From the NCBI RefSeq assembly GCF_026914265.1, contig NC_069135.1, positions 5,597,001-5,661,000 of the forward strand: 64,000 nucleotides of DNA, given 5' to 3'. Below are positions 23,566 to 34,599 of the stretch, in pieces. The position numbers were made by a program, and so were the translations under genes. The stretch comes from Mya arenaria (taxonomy: Eukaryota; Mollusca; Bivalvia; Myida; Myidae). The first letter of the stretch is position 1, and each line of letters starts with the position of its first letter. Below the pieces are notes generated by a model that made no database searches, had not been told where the DNA came from, and worked only from the letters and a program-made list of their open reading frames with translations.

Positions 23566-26500
23566 TCATATAAAGTCTTCAGAAAGCTGGGATAGAATCT
23601 CATCACTCAGGTCTGAATAACAAAACAAGTCAATTTGTTAAAACTACTGCATAGATGAGAATATGACTATTAAAGTTTGTTTATCAAATAGTTTAATTAT
23701 AACATTTTTCATATTTGAATGTAATTCAAGACTGTTCACCTCAGTTAAACACATAATTTATTTTCACTGACATATACTAGTAGTATTTTCTATATACAAA
23801 AAAACAAAACATTTCAAATACTTACCATCTCCCCAAAGAGGATCTTCATTTCCCTGCTTTGCCTGCTGTGTCGGTGATTTGTTGCCTGTAGTTGACTGGC
23901 CTGCCATATCATTCTGAAGGCATGTTGAGTTACTTGTGGTGCATTTTTTCACATTAAACATCCACTGTGAAGTCTCAATAGGGGACATGGTTTTCTGTGT
24001 AAATACTGAAGTATTCACATTCAACTGGCAAGTTCTGGCCATTGGGTCTGCATTTTGGAGTTTTATGGGGTTTAAATTATTAGTCTTTACTGAGCTTAAA
24101 GGTGAAATACAATGAGTAGTGTTATTAGGAGACTTTCCAGCAACAGGAGAATTTTGGACACCAGAATTCCTGCTAGGTGGAGATTTGAATTTCCATTTGT
24201 TTTTGCTAGCACTATTACATGATGTGTTCTGTTTAGCATTTGCCGACACAGCAGTACTTGTATTAGTATGAAGAACACCTGTCCCCCCACTGCTTTCGTT
24301 GGTTTTTCTTAACATATTAACTACATTTTTAACACTGTCTCTAGAGTCTTTGTTCATTGAAATATTGCTTTCCTTAGCATAAGAAGCAGAATCTTCATTG
24401 CTCCCTTCCGTGGTATGACAACTAGAGCTGCTGACAAGCTTTAAACTCAGCCTTGCCTCTTCTATTGCACTTGAATTGCTCACTAAATTTGATTTACTCC
24501 CATGTTGCTGTTTATTGTTTGCACTTTCAGCACCAGTTGATACTGTGCTAGAACTCACACTAGGTGTTGTCCTGTTTTGAAAGGTAAATGACCTCGGACC
24601 TGTAGTTTGACCTTGTCCTAGTGTTTGTTCATCAAGTCTTGCAGTCTGAGGAAATCTAGACGTATCCATTCTTGATGTATTTGAAGCATGTTGAGGTGTA
24701 GTTTTATTAGAAAAAGATATTGTCTGACCTAAGGCTGGTCGAATTTGACCTCGATCAGATCCAGACTGATGAAGCCCTGATGTGTTCTGACCTGATGCTA
24801 GTTGAACCTGACCTCGTAAAGATGTAGTTTGTGGTGGAAGATGAACTGGTGTTGTCTGCCCAAAACCTGGTCGCTGCTGATCCCTCCCTGGTGTGCCTTG
24901 GTACATTCTATTTTGTACTGGTCGGACTTGACCGTGCCCCGGAGTGGCCTGATGTGTCTGACATTGTGCTTGTCGGGCCTGACCTCTTATTGGTGCGGAT
25001 TGACCTGGGGTTCGTACAGCAGCTGTTGAAAACAACTGGTTGAGGACAGGAGTGGTAGGAGGCTGCCCAAACAGCTGAGGTGTGTTTGTGCTTGAACCAT
25101 TCAGTGATAGCCGGGAACTACCTGTAAAACAATGAATAAATAAACTGAACATATTTAAAAAAAAAACTATTTAAAATCAACCCAATGAATATTATCAGTG
25201 AAATCAATATATAGGACTTCAGAATTTAAAACTTAAGTCCCAAAATTGCTTAAAATTTTATGTGGCTTTTTTAATCAGAGTAGCAGTAAGCTACCAGTAT
25301 GTGCAATGTTTCCAGAATTTCACTGAAATGGCATGAGTTCTGAATTTGATAAACTTTTCCTAAACTGAGAATCTGCCTATAACCCTAAGTAAGGGACAAA
25401 AACCAATGTTCTGTAAACCTTTATAAAAGTTGTGGCTTCCATGGCTATGTTAATGCTCTTTTATGTTATGGATAGCTTGGCAATACATGAGTCATGGGTA
25501 CTGGCCTTTGAAAATCTACAACCATAGCAGTATAAAACACAATGGTGAATTTTATATGTAGTTTATTTTTAATTTTTTTTATTTTGAGGTTAAGATTGCT
25601 TTTAACATTTTTTACAATAAAACATCTTAGAAGATAGATTATTGGTCTAAACAAGTATTGAAAACTTATAGCGCTACATACCAGATTTTTTTAAATACAT
25701 GCCAGTCAAAGTTTCAGACACAATGCCATTGAATTTTGCTTTTGATTTGTTTTATAAGATTAATAAGTGAAGGACAGTCGATGAGGCATTGATTAGCCAG
25801 TAGCAAGTAAATATCATGGCTTAATTTACACCATTAAGTTTTACTTACCTGTATGTGAGAGCGGTGAACCAGTGTTTATACTGGAGTTGAGACTGGCCAT
25901 CTCGGCGGCCGCATTCTTTTCCAGACAGGCCAGCACAGAGCACAGAGAGTCTTGACTACCGTGGAAATGGCGGGCTACCAGCTCCCCGGCCTCAGTGCGG
26001 TATACGGACACCAGGTTGGGTGGGGTCAGGTTCAGATAGTGCTTCCTGTTACATACACTGATGATGCTAACCTGCAGAATTGTCACGAGGGAAATGATAT
26101 ACTAGTGATTTTCACAGAAAATGTTAGGATGCTGGTCTCCATGAGGGAAGAAGGGTGCTACTAAAATAAGACAGGGTGGGGCACCTTTCCATAACTCTTA
26201 AGCTAAAACCCTACAGATATATAGTATCTATAGATGTAAATCAAAAGCTCAAGACAACAAGTTGTTCAAAATGAATTGTTAATAAATGTAGTTACATGTT
26301 GAAGAAACATCTTTTAACACAACTTGCCTAGATTTCATATTTCATTATATTTAAAATGTTGTTGTCAAATCTTTTAGTTCACCAATATGGCCAGATACAC
26401 ATTTCATAACATTTAACAAATATTAGTCAATACATTGCCTGAATAACAGAAATTTCATAACATTTAACAAATATTAGTCAATACATTGCCTGAATAACAG

Positions 26501-29500
26501 AAATTTCATAACATTTAACAAATATTAGTCAATACATTGCCTGAATAACAGAAATTTCATAACATTTAACAAATATTAGTCAATACATTGCCTGAATAAC
26601 AGAAATTTCATAAAATTCTTACACTTAAAAACAAAAATTCCACTTCAGATTTTAAGCTATGTCATGTTAATATCACTAAGTGATAATTGACGCACCTGTT
26701 TAAGGAGAAGACAAGCCCCTATCTGTAGCTCAGCCTCGTGTTCCTTCAGCAGGTCTCGATGTACAGTGCCCTGCATGCGACCTGGATCAAACACAAAATA
26801 TCATAATGCATGAAGTTACTTAAATAGAATGCCTGATGAAATAAACTTGTGTTGTAAACAATTATTTCCAAATTTCTCATAAATTTATACTAGAAATACA
26901 ATATTTTTTTAATGTTTTGTGGTAGAAACATGTTTTTTATCTCTGAAGAAAAAAATTATATTATGATTACGACTTTTGTCATGCAATGATTAAAACCAAT
27001 CACAATTTACAGCATTAGTCACAATGTTCAGAGAAACAGTAAGGAGAACAACCTTTGAAAACCATACCCAAAAGGTGATCCTATGTCCATTTACCAGGAT
27101 AACATAATTTGTACAATATGCATAAACACAAACAGAAATATTTGACAAACCAAGGCCACTAACAGTCAAAACAATGTGTTCAGTATAAATGTGTACAAAC
27201 ATCCATGCTTACATCACTGACCTGATTTATCCCTGATAGTTATGCTGGCCTCGGCACCGTGACTTTCCACACTCTCAACCACACCAAACACAAGTGGGGC
27301 TTTACCCTGGGGTAACTGCTTCTTACCAGCCTGAAACAGTGGAGATGAAGTTGTAATCAGTTCAAGTATGACAAATAATGAAAGACAGAAAATACCCACT
27401 TAATTCAGATGGCTACTTTGTTGTTGTAAGGACCATTGATTGTTAATTATAAATAATTAACCAAAATACCTGGCTGTACTTGGTTCAAGTAAAAATATCC
27501 AAAGATTCTTGTTATACAGTACTTACAATTCCTAGTACTTATTGTATGTATCTTTAACAGTCAGTAAGTGAAAGCTAAAGATCGGATGGACCAATCATTG
27601 AACATTGAAAGTTCCTCACTAAGAGAAGAGTAGAAGCTATGGTGAACTTGTTGAGTATTCTAGAGGCTTCATCTCCAAGGTCTCGGACCAGAGTCTGCCA
27701 TGGAGCATCACTGAACACATCATCACTGGACTGGGAGCAGGGCACTGAAAGATCATCCTGAAATACATGCAAGAAAGACGGTTTAATATACTTCAAAATT
27801 TTAGATGCTTCATGGCCTTGGTCTAAGATAAGAGACTGCTATGGAGTGTCACTGAGCACATTATCAATGGACTGAGTTGAGGGCACCAATAGGTCATCCT
27901 TAAATATATGCAAGAAATGTTAATATTCTTGAACACTTTAGAGTCTTCATCTCCAAGATCTCCGACCAGAGACTGCAATGAAGCATCACTGAATATGTCC
28001 AGGAACTGCCATGGTGTGACAATTAATAATGGACTGGTAACCTTATAATGACAAGGAATTACACAATGGGCACTACTGAAATTAAATAATAACACATAAA
28101 TGATTTTTGTTTTGGCAAGCAACAATAAAGGTATTTGGCAGGCTCAGCACTAAGGACATAACTCAGTATGAAAAGGAGCCCATGAATTATGCTGCATAGA
28201 TGCTATATAATTTATATTAAGATGTAATGATGAGATGGTATAGATTTCCAAAAAGGATTGTCTATAACTGTATTTTTTATATTTGTGTCTACTAGTGTTG
28301 ACAAGCACAAGCTTTGAATCTTAAAAAACAAACTGAAATAATCTGTTACCTGTGGGGAAACACCAGAGTTGGCTGTGGTCTTAGGCAGGATACTTGGTGA
28401 GAGGGCATCAAGACTCTGACCTGAACTCTGGAATACAAAGTCATGTAGAAAACAGTTAGTATATACATTTATTATTTGTAAATTCCCAATTATTGCATAC
28501 CCTTATAATAAACAAATAATATGCATTCATTATAATGTAAAAAACATTTATTTTAATTTCTAATTATCTCAAGCATACCCTTATAAAAGACAAACCAATT
28601 TACCTTTTCAATTTCCCCTTTTACTGATATCATATGGTACACATGATAACTATAGCTTTTTCAATAGGTAGAACAACAATGCTTTGAATAAAATACCGTA
28701 TATAAGAGAACTAAACAATAATTTTGAAATTGACTACATCATATGGAACATACACGCTATTCCTTAGTAAATAAGCTGTCATTTTAAAGCTGGCATCAAT
28801 GATTGAAAACTTTGAAAACCAATGAGCATATTTACCAGCCTTGGTAAGATTCCAGCAGGACCTGGGAACTTCCTCTTTCTTATAGGTGTTACATGCTCTA
28901 GACTACACCCAGGTGGCCTTGACTGGGCTTGCTTTGGGGTCAAACTATGACCTGTTGCTAATCTTGTAGCAATATTGTTAGGTTTCTGTGTGGTCATATA
29001 GCTGTTGTTGTTTTGAGGTGGAGAGGGCCCAGAAATAGCTGGCTTATCAGTAGAAGATGAATTGCCCTCCCTGTTGTAGTCAGTGCCTGAATTGTGGCAT
29101 ACATGTATAAAGTATGGGTAGTTGAAACATTAAACAAGAACAGTCACAGACTGCCATATCCCCCTGCTGAATTATGAACAGTATCAACATCCCCTTATGA
29201 CAAAGGATAAAAATAAAAACAAATAGTGCCATTACTAAAAATATACTGCACCCTGAGTTATGGTTCCTGTGAACTGCACTTCTTGACAATGAGATCTATC
29301 TGTATATGAAGTTTGATGTCAATACTTCAAAGAATTTTCAAGATATACTCCAGACAAAATATAAGTAGAAAAAAATGCAAAGGGCAAAAAACTCAAATAA
29401 TACTGCAGCCAGAGTCATGTTTATTAGAGTCAAAAATGTGAGCTGGCTATTGTTCAAACTCAGTCAAGCTATTGTGATAATAAAGAATGGATAACAATTG

Positions 29501-32500
29501 CTTAAGTTAGACAGGGGATATGAAGAGTGATGCCTCCTGCGGGACAATGATGCTCACGCCTCTGCCTGACGACATGATCCCTATCTGACACAAAAGTTGA
29601 TTTCAAATAAAAGTTTTGACGTCATTAGTTTTTTAACATCATACCCTATTTCATTTGAAGCTTTTTTTTTTAAGTCAAACACTTTAATTTCATGTGATTA
29701 AGATTTACAAAACACATACGAACCAGTACACATCCTTTTGGCTGGATTGACACAGAAAGTTTCAGGCATATTCAGTAAGGGTTTATTCTCCTTGCCCTCA
29801 GAAATGCCGTCAACACCAGAGGACTTCAGAAAAGGGTCAAATATGTCATCCTAAAAGATAAGAGAAATTCATGAAACATTAAAGATACATCATATTTCAA
29901 TAGATGCAGTTAAAAGAAGAAATATTTCAATGTTCTTATCTGAAAATGTTAAGTCAACTCAAGATTGGATGAGCAATGGTCATGTAATAGAGAGGACAAA
30001 GTCAATTTGCTCAGATTTTTATAACTAAAGGGCAGTAACTTATAACTGATGCTATCACATTCATTTTCTAACTCCTCCCTAATGCCGCACCATCAATAAG
30101 GCTTGATAAGCATTGTTTACTCAGGGCCATGTTTAAAAAAAAAATTTTTTTTAAACAATATCAAATGACTGAAAGGCCATATTTTAGTGATCCAGCTATG
30201 TGACAGACACCTGTGCTCATGCCTTTTGAAGAAAAGTAAATTATTATTTACAATCCTAGCTACAATCATGAGCGATCAGGAATACTTTTTTATTATTTTG
30301 ACATTTCTTATGTATCCCTGTTACGCTACAACTTTTTACAATTTAACACCAGGCGAAAGATATATAGTTATATTATGCATCGATATTGAATAGTAATGAC
30401 AAAATTATTCAATATTTACCCGACAGTGATCTAAACTGGATTGAATTTGTCATTAGATTTGTTATTTTCACATAAATATATTCTGGGTCACGAATACCCT
30501 TTTATACATGTACACAACCTCAGATTTGTCCCAGATTTACAGATATCAGGATACTTGATAAACAATCAACATATGTAAGTGTTTTATGATATCTGAACAT
30601 GTTTTTATGGCATAATGACATAGATAAATATGTGTTTAATAGTAGGCATTCATATTTTCATAGAAATTTGAATTAATAACAGAGATAATTTCAAAATTGT
30701 GGCAGCGAGGATTTCCTGCGTAAGGACTGTTCGCTACTTTTTGCTGGGATGGTGGATGTGACAAGTCTGTCATAATTAAAAAAATCGTCAAAAGACTCGT
30801 TGACGGCCATTTAGGTGTACTATCGGTCGGTGGAATTACCGAAAACCCGAAAACATGGGAAAACCCCGTAAATTTTCATAAGTATATATGATAAGAGTAT
30901 TCGAGGTGGTTTGTACGCCCGGATTTAATACTTAATTGTGTTTGTGGATTGTAATACTATGCTGTAGTTGTTGGTGGATGGAGAGGGGTGGAAAAGTCCG
31001 AGGAGGCGGTGGGGGTGGCTAAAACCTGGGAACCCCTTTCATTTTCATAAGTTCATACAATAGAGTATGCGAGGTGGTTTGTACGCCGGGGTTTAATACT
31101 GCATTGTGTTTTAGTGGGTTGTATGTCGTGGTTGATGGTGCATACATGTAATGGAAGTTCTGTGTTTAAGAGCTTCTTTTATATAATTAGATGATTTAAA
31201 TACAGTATTTTTGTAACATTAGCAGTTCTATAAACTTGTACATGCTTGGTCTGACATGAAAATATTTTTAAGGTATTTCCTTCTGATGTCGTTATAACAA
31301 GGACATATTAATTTGAAATGAAATTCATCTTCTAGTTCATTGGAATTACAAAAAGTATAATAGCTATCATTTCTAGGAATTATGTTATTTGCATACCTAC
31401 TGGTGTGGATTCTTAATGAATGAGCAGACACTCTTAATCTAGTAATATAACATTGTAAGTCACATGGTAAAATGTTCAAGTATTGCTCAAAGTCTAATGT
31501 ACTTCAGTAATACAATACAATACACCGTTTGCTAAATTCCATTTGTCTGTATAAGGAAATACTATCAAAATACTGAATAATTTCCCATAAGTCTACATAC
31601 AATAAGTATTATTATCTATTGTGACACATGTTTAATGTGATTGTTCGTCATTTTTTCCCCTGCATACAAATTAAGGACATTGTATAACTTCCATTTCTTA
31701 CATCACACAGTCAGGTTTTCACCTCCATAAATAGATATCATAGAGATAAATAACGACCAATTGAATGGACATTTTATCAAACCGTAAAGGCGCATGTTCC
31801 GTGGACAAATACCGTAATTCACCTAAGAGTTCGGACACCTTAAATCAATTATTTTTTCGCTGTCCGAATACATAGAAAATTACCATTTTTACATTTTATT
31901 TACATGTTTGTTTAACCTGCCTTTTTTCTTCATGTATGCATTTTACCACTTATTAATTTATCCGTAGTAATCAATGGTCATAAACTTATTTATTACGCCT
32001 ATAAGTGTAAATCCTTCATCAAGTTAATTAAAACACCATTTTATACATGCATTGAACTGAATAAACACATTCTATCGGCTTCAGATCAAAGAGTCACACT
32101 GTGTGACGTCACATAACTTACAGTTATACCCACGAGGATCTCGTGGAGAGCATGGACATTGCTATGCAGGATTAATGTATAACTGTACGATTATTGCTTC
32201 ATTCAGTCTATAAGTGTGGTACAAGTTTGAAAGTTTATTGGCAGATCGTTCTACATACATGTCATGTCTATGTTTTCTTAATCCCTTGATTGCCCTTGTT
32301 GTTTCTTTAATCCTCCAATAAATATATCACACTTCCTTTTCAACAGCAATAAATCGTTTAGGATGGGTTAAGTAACTAATTAACTTGTCACAGTGGTGTA
32401 TATGGTTAGGTAATCCAATCAGGCATTGTAAAGATAATAAAAATCAATGATCTTCGTCTGTGAAACTTGGAAACTGTGAAAGTTATGATTGATGTCCTTT

Positions 32501-34367
32501 GGGTGTCCGAAAATTAGGTACACAAAATAAATTATTTTGGAAAATAATTATGGGTGTCCGAATATTTAGAGTGTCCGAACTCTTAGGTGAATTACGGTAC
32601 ATGAAATTACCAAACATCAGCTTCCGCATGATACCGATACACAACTCTAAAACACAACTAATCCACAATTCATAATAACCCCAGCCGTGTATAGTACACA
32701 ACTTCTGTGTATTGCTCTGAATCTTTATTACCGGCTGCTGTCTTATCAGATCTCAGTGTCTTGCTGTGCAGTGCAGTGCGCTGCTGTCCAATACAGTACA
32801 AGTTTCATTAAAGAAATTGAATGAACAAAACATGTACGTTTATTTTGATCACATTTTCCAACAATAATAAAAATAGTGTTAAATGCTTTAGACAAAGACT
32901 AAACACAATGTAATATACTTAACTGGCCAGTAAAATGCAATAAAAATGAAAAAATATGATAACTCGCTGTATCATTTAAACCATTTAAATTAGCCACAAC
33001 CCTACCATTCTGACCCCCCCCCCCCTCTTCTACACTCTATAACTCACAGCATTATCACCTCACAAAGAGTACAGCATAAGCCCTAGTCTACCACACATCT
33101 ACCCTTTGAAATGAAGTATCTGAAAGTACCATTTGAGACTTCTTTATAGCTCGCCCCCCTCCTCCAACTTCCCCACCCCACTTCAACCACCATCAACCAC
33201 GACATACAACCCACTAAAACACAATGCAGTATTAAAACCCGGCGTACAAACCACCTCGCATACTCGTATTGCATGTACTTATGAAAATGAAAGGGGTTCC
33301 CGGGTTTAAGCCACCCCCACCCCCGACTTCCCCACCCCTCTCCAACTACCAGCAAAAACGGCATGCAAGCCACGAACACAATGAAGTATTAAATCCGGGC
33401 GTACAAACCACCTCACATACTCTATTGTATGTTAAGTATGAGCCTTACCCTCCATTACCTCTACCTTACCTTTGAAATGAAGTATCTGAACGTAGTATTT
33501 GTGAATTCTTCAGAGCCCCCCTCCCCCCCCCCCACTCCTCCGACTTCCCCACCCCTCTCCAACCAACCTCAATCACGACATACAACCCACTACAACACAG
33601 TATTACAGTATTAAACCCCAACAAACCACCTCGCATACTCTATTAAAAAAATTGTATGTACTTATGAAAATGAATGGGGTTCCCAGGTTTCAGCCCCCCC
33701 CCCCTCTCCTCCGTCTTCCACCCCTCTCCAACCACCAACAACTACGGCATACAACCCACGAACACAATGAAGTATTAAATCCGGGCGTATAAACCACCTC
33801 GAATACTCTTATTGCATATATACTTATGAAAATTTACGGGGTTTTCCCAGGTTTTTGGTAATTCCACCAACCAGAGTACTATTTATAATCCATGCCTGCA
33901 TTGCAATCTTCTACTTCTACCGGTTAGTGACCACCATCATCATGTTGACTATTCTGTCACTTTTGGGTGTGCGCAAATATAATTTTGAATACAATAACAA
34001 AAAGGGTGCTATACAAATTAGACAGTGGTGATTAAAAACAGGGGGCTATTGATTTATTTGTTAGTCAGGAGCCTCTTGAACGATTCCAGGCTGCTGACAG
34101 ATGTAACTGAAGAGGGTAAGGCATTCCAATCCAAAATCTGATACAAAAGAATCAAATTTGAGTAAAGCCACACTGATGGTATACTCAGGTAATGATAAAA
34201 TCAATGAAATAAAGACATTATTAAATGTAACATTATTAAAATTACAGAACTATTATCCTCTCGGAACAGGTGGTCGCGAAAATACATGATAAAATGTGTA
34301 CGTTCATTCTTTTATGTAAACTCACATTCCACAATGCGTCATCGTCGTCATCGGGTATTTCAAACAT
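23566..34367 (-). CDS. HROB: Homologous recombination OB-fold protein (MCM8-MCM9 cofactor)
   Basis: Ten exons join in phase to 798 aa (human about 650): 34367-34326, 29850-29724, 29086-28836, 28427-28350, 27757-27620, 27330-27222, 26781-26696, 26071-25849, 25121-23826 and 23612-23566, all GT-AG. The product begins with acidic MFEIPDDDDDALWN, then has the family motif KFPGPAGILP (exon 3) and an OB-fold core over exons 6-8: GKKQLPQGKAPLVFGVVES, ASITIRDKSGRMQGTVH, LQIGACLLLKQ and RKHYLNLTPPNLVSVY. It ends DLSDEILSQLSEDFI, matching the acidic C-terminus of vertebrate HROB. HROB (C17orf53/MCM8IP) is known to bind and activate MCM8-MCM9 in recombination-linked DNA synthesis in the nucleus. Exon 9 encodes about 430 low-complexity residues rich in Gln, Thr, Ser and Gly that I do not recall in vertebrates. 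Exon 1 is short and assigned from its start, donor and acidic character. Confidence 0.88.
26401..26604. repeat. Four near-identical copies of a 51-bp unit, HROB intron 7
   Basis: Starts fall at 26401, 26452, 26503 and 26554, each beginning ATTTCATAACATTTAACAAA and containing CATTGCCTGAATAACAGA. The copies look identical, so the array is young or homogenised. It lies between HROB exons 7 and 8, clear of splice sites. Confidence 0.9.
27800..28020 (-). pseudogene. Two decayed tandem copies of HROB exon 5
   Basis: Exon 5 (27757-27620) plus flanking intron forms one unit of a roughly 140-bp tandem triplication. Copy B (about 27899-27800) still reads DDLLVPSTQSIDNVLSDTP and then meets an in-frame TAG; its acceptor context is AAG instead of CAG. 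Copy C (about 28020-27920) keeps DIFSDASLQSLVGDLGDED but its start has diverged. The intact exon reads DDLSVPCSQSSDDVFSDAPW. B and C are unlikely to be spliced in productively. Confidence 0.75.
29087..29560. repeat. Dispersed bivalve-type repeat in HROB intron 2
   Basis: The stretch holds CTGAGTTATGGTTCCTGTGA, CTGCACTTCTTGACAATGAG and ATACTCCAGACAAAATATAA. These words resemble a short repeat family I recall as very frequent in bivalve introns. Ends were not resolved and no ORF is present. Confidence 0.4.
31150..31510 (-). mobile_element. LINE ORF2 C-terminal fragment
   Basis: The minus-strand frame reads ITRLRVSAHSLRIHTSRYA, then IIPRNDSYYTFCNSNELEDE and FHFKLICPCYNDIRRKYL. The order R-(I/V)SAH-L-I-T-RY, then C..C....(E)DEFHF...CP.Y...R, is the familiar C-terminal zinc-knuckle-like region of animal non-LTR retrotransposons. 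Only this end is present, so the copy is heavily 5'-truncated. It lies within the foldback-like element. Confidence 0.7.
31812..32597. mobile_element. TA-flanked MITE nested in the foldback-like element
   Basis: The terminal inverted repeats begin CCGTAATTCACCTAAGAGTT and continue CGGACAC; the right end is the exact mirror (GTGTCCG, then AACTCTTAGGTGAATTACGG). TA dinucleotides flank both ends (31810-31811 and 32598-32599). Further inverted TGTCCGAA words lie just inside. No ORF is convincing. The TA duplication points to a Tc1/mariner-type mobiliser. Confidence 0.8.
34050..34152 (-). mobile_element. LINE ORF2 3'-terminal fragment
   Basis: The minus frame LDWNALPSSVTSVSSLESFK ends a few residues later in a stop. 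The pattern (R..)DWN.LP..V....S...FK is the standard last block of many non-LTR retrotransposon ORF2 proteins. It lies in HROB intron 1 near exon 1 and could be mistaken for an exon, since a CAG precedes it. Confidence 0.6.
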
Positions 34368-34458
34368 TATTCAAGAGTAAAATTGTCTTGAAGGCTCTTT
34401 TTTATCTACATATAAGAAACTATAACAAAACAAAATTCTTATCTGGCGCTGTTTGTAA

Positions 34459-34466
34459 ACTTCCGG
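34459..34466 (-). promoter_or_regulatory. ETS-type site, probable HROB promoter
   Basis: The minus strand reads CGCCGGAAGTTTAC here, a strong ETS-family core (CCGGAAGT) of the kind found at TATA-less housekeeping promoters. It lies about 95 bp upstream of the inferred HROB start codon, and local GC content is higher than in the flanks. The same region could also serve a plus-strand transcript toward the ASB gene. Confidence 0.45.
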
Positions 34467-34599
34467 CGGTGTCGAAGTAAACATAAAAAGGCAAGCCCCA
34501 AAAAGTTCCTGGTGCAGACTGAGTCGTTTTTCACACGAATACTCGAAATAGACTACAGCGTTTTGTTGGTCAATCCGCTCCATTTGGAAACATTTGTAC

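Larger units (their letters stand above)
30815..33880. mobile_element. Foldback-like composite element with tandem-repeat arms (HROB intron 1)
   Basis: Left-arm sequence from about 30817 (GGTGGAATTACCGAAAACC, then AAACCCCGTAAATTTTCATA) recurs inverted at the right end (TATGAAAATTTACGGGGTTT, then GGTAATTCCACCAACCAGAG, to about 33880). Each arm is built from ~190-bp subunits containing CATTTTCATAAG, a GAGTATxCGAGGTGGTTTG word, TACGCC(C/G)GG.TTTAATAC and a C- or G-rich block. The left arm has about two units and the right arm about four. Long inverted repeats made of internal tandem repeats are typical of foldback elements. The centre holds a LINE fragment and a separate TA-flanked MITE. No transposase was recognised. 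Confidence 0.65.

Noticed and set aside
33083-33614. Pro-rich and Trp/Gly-rich ORFs on both strands
   Set aside because: They are translations of the C-rich blocks in the arm of the foldback-like element.
34050-34152. LDWNALPSSVTSVSSLESFK as an HROB exon
   Set aside because: The sequence is the standard C-terminal block of LINE ORF2 and ends in a stop.
34371-34583. Minus ORF MERIDQQNAVVYFEYSC... as the HROB N-terminus
   Set aside because: It has no similarity to HROB and overlaps the ETS-type promoter. The downstream MFEIPDDDDDALWN exon has a correct donor, phase and acidic character.
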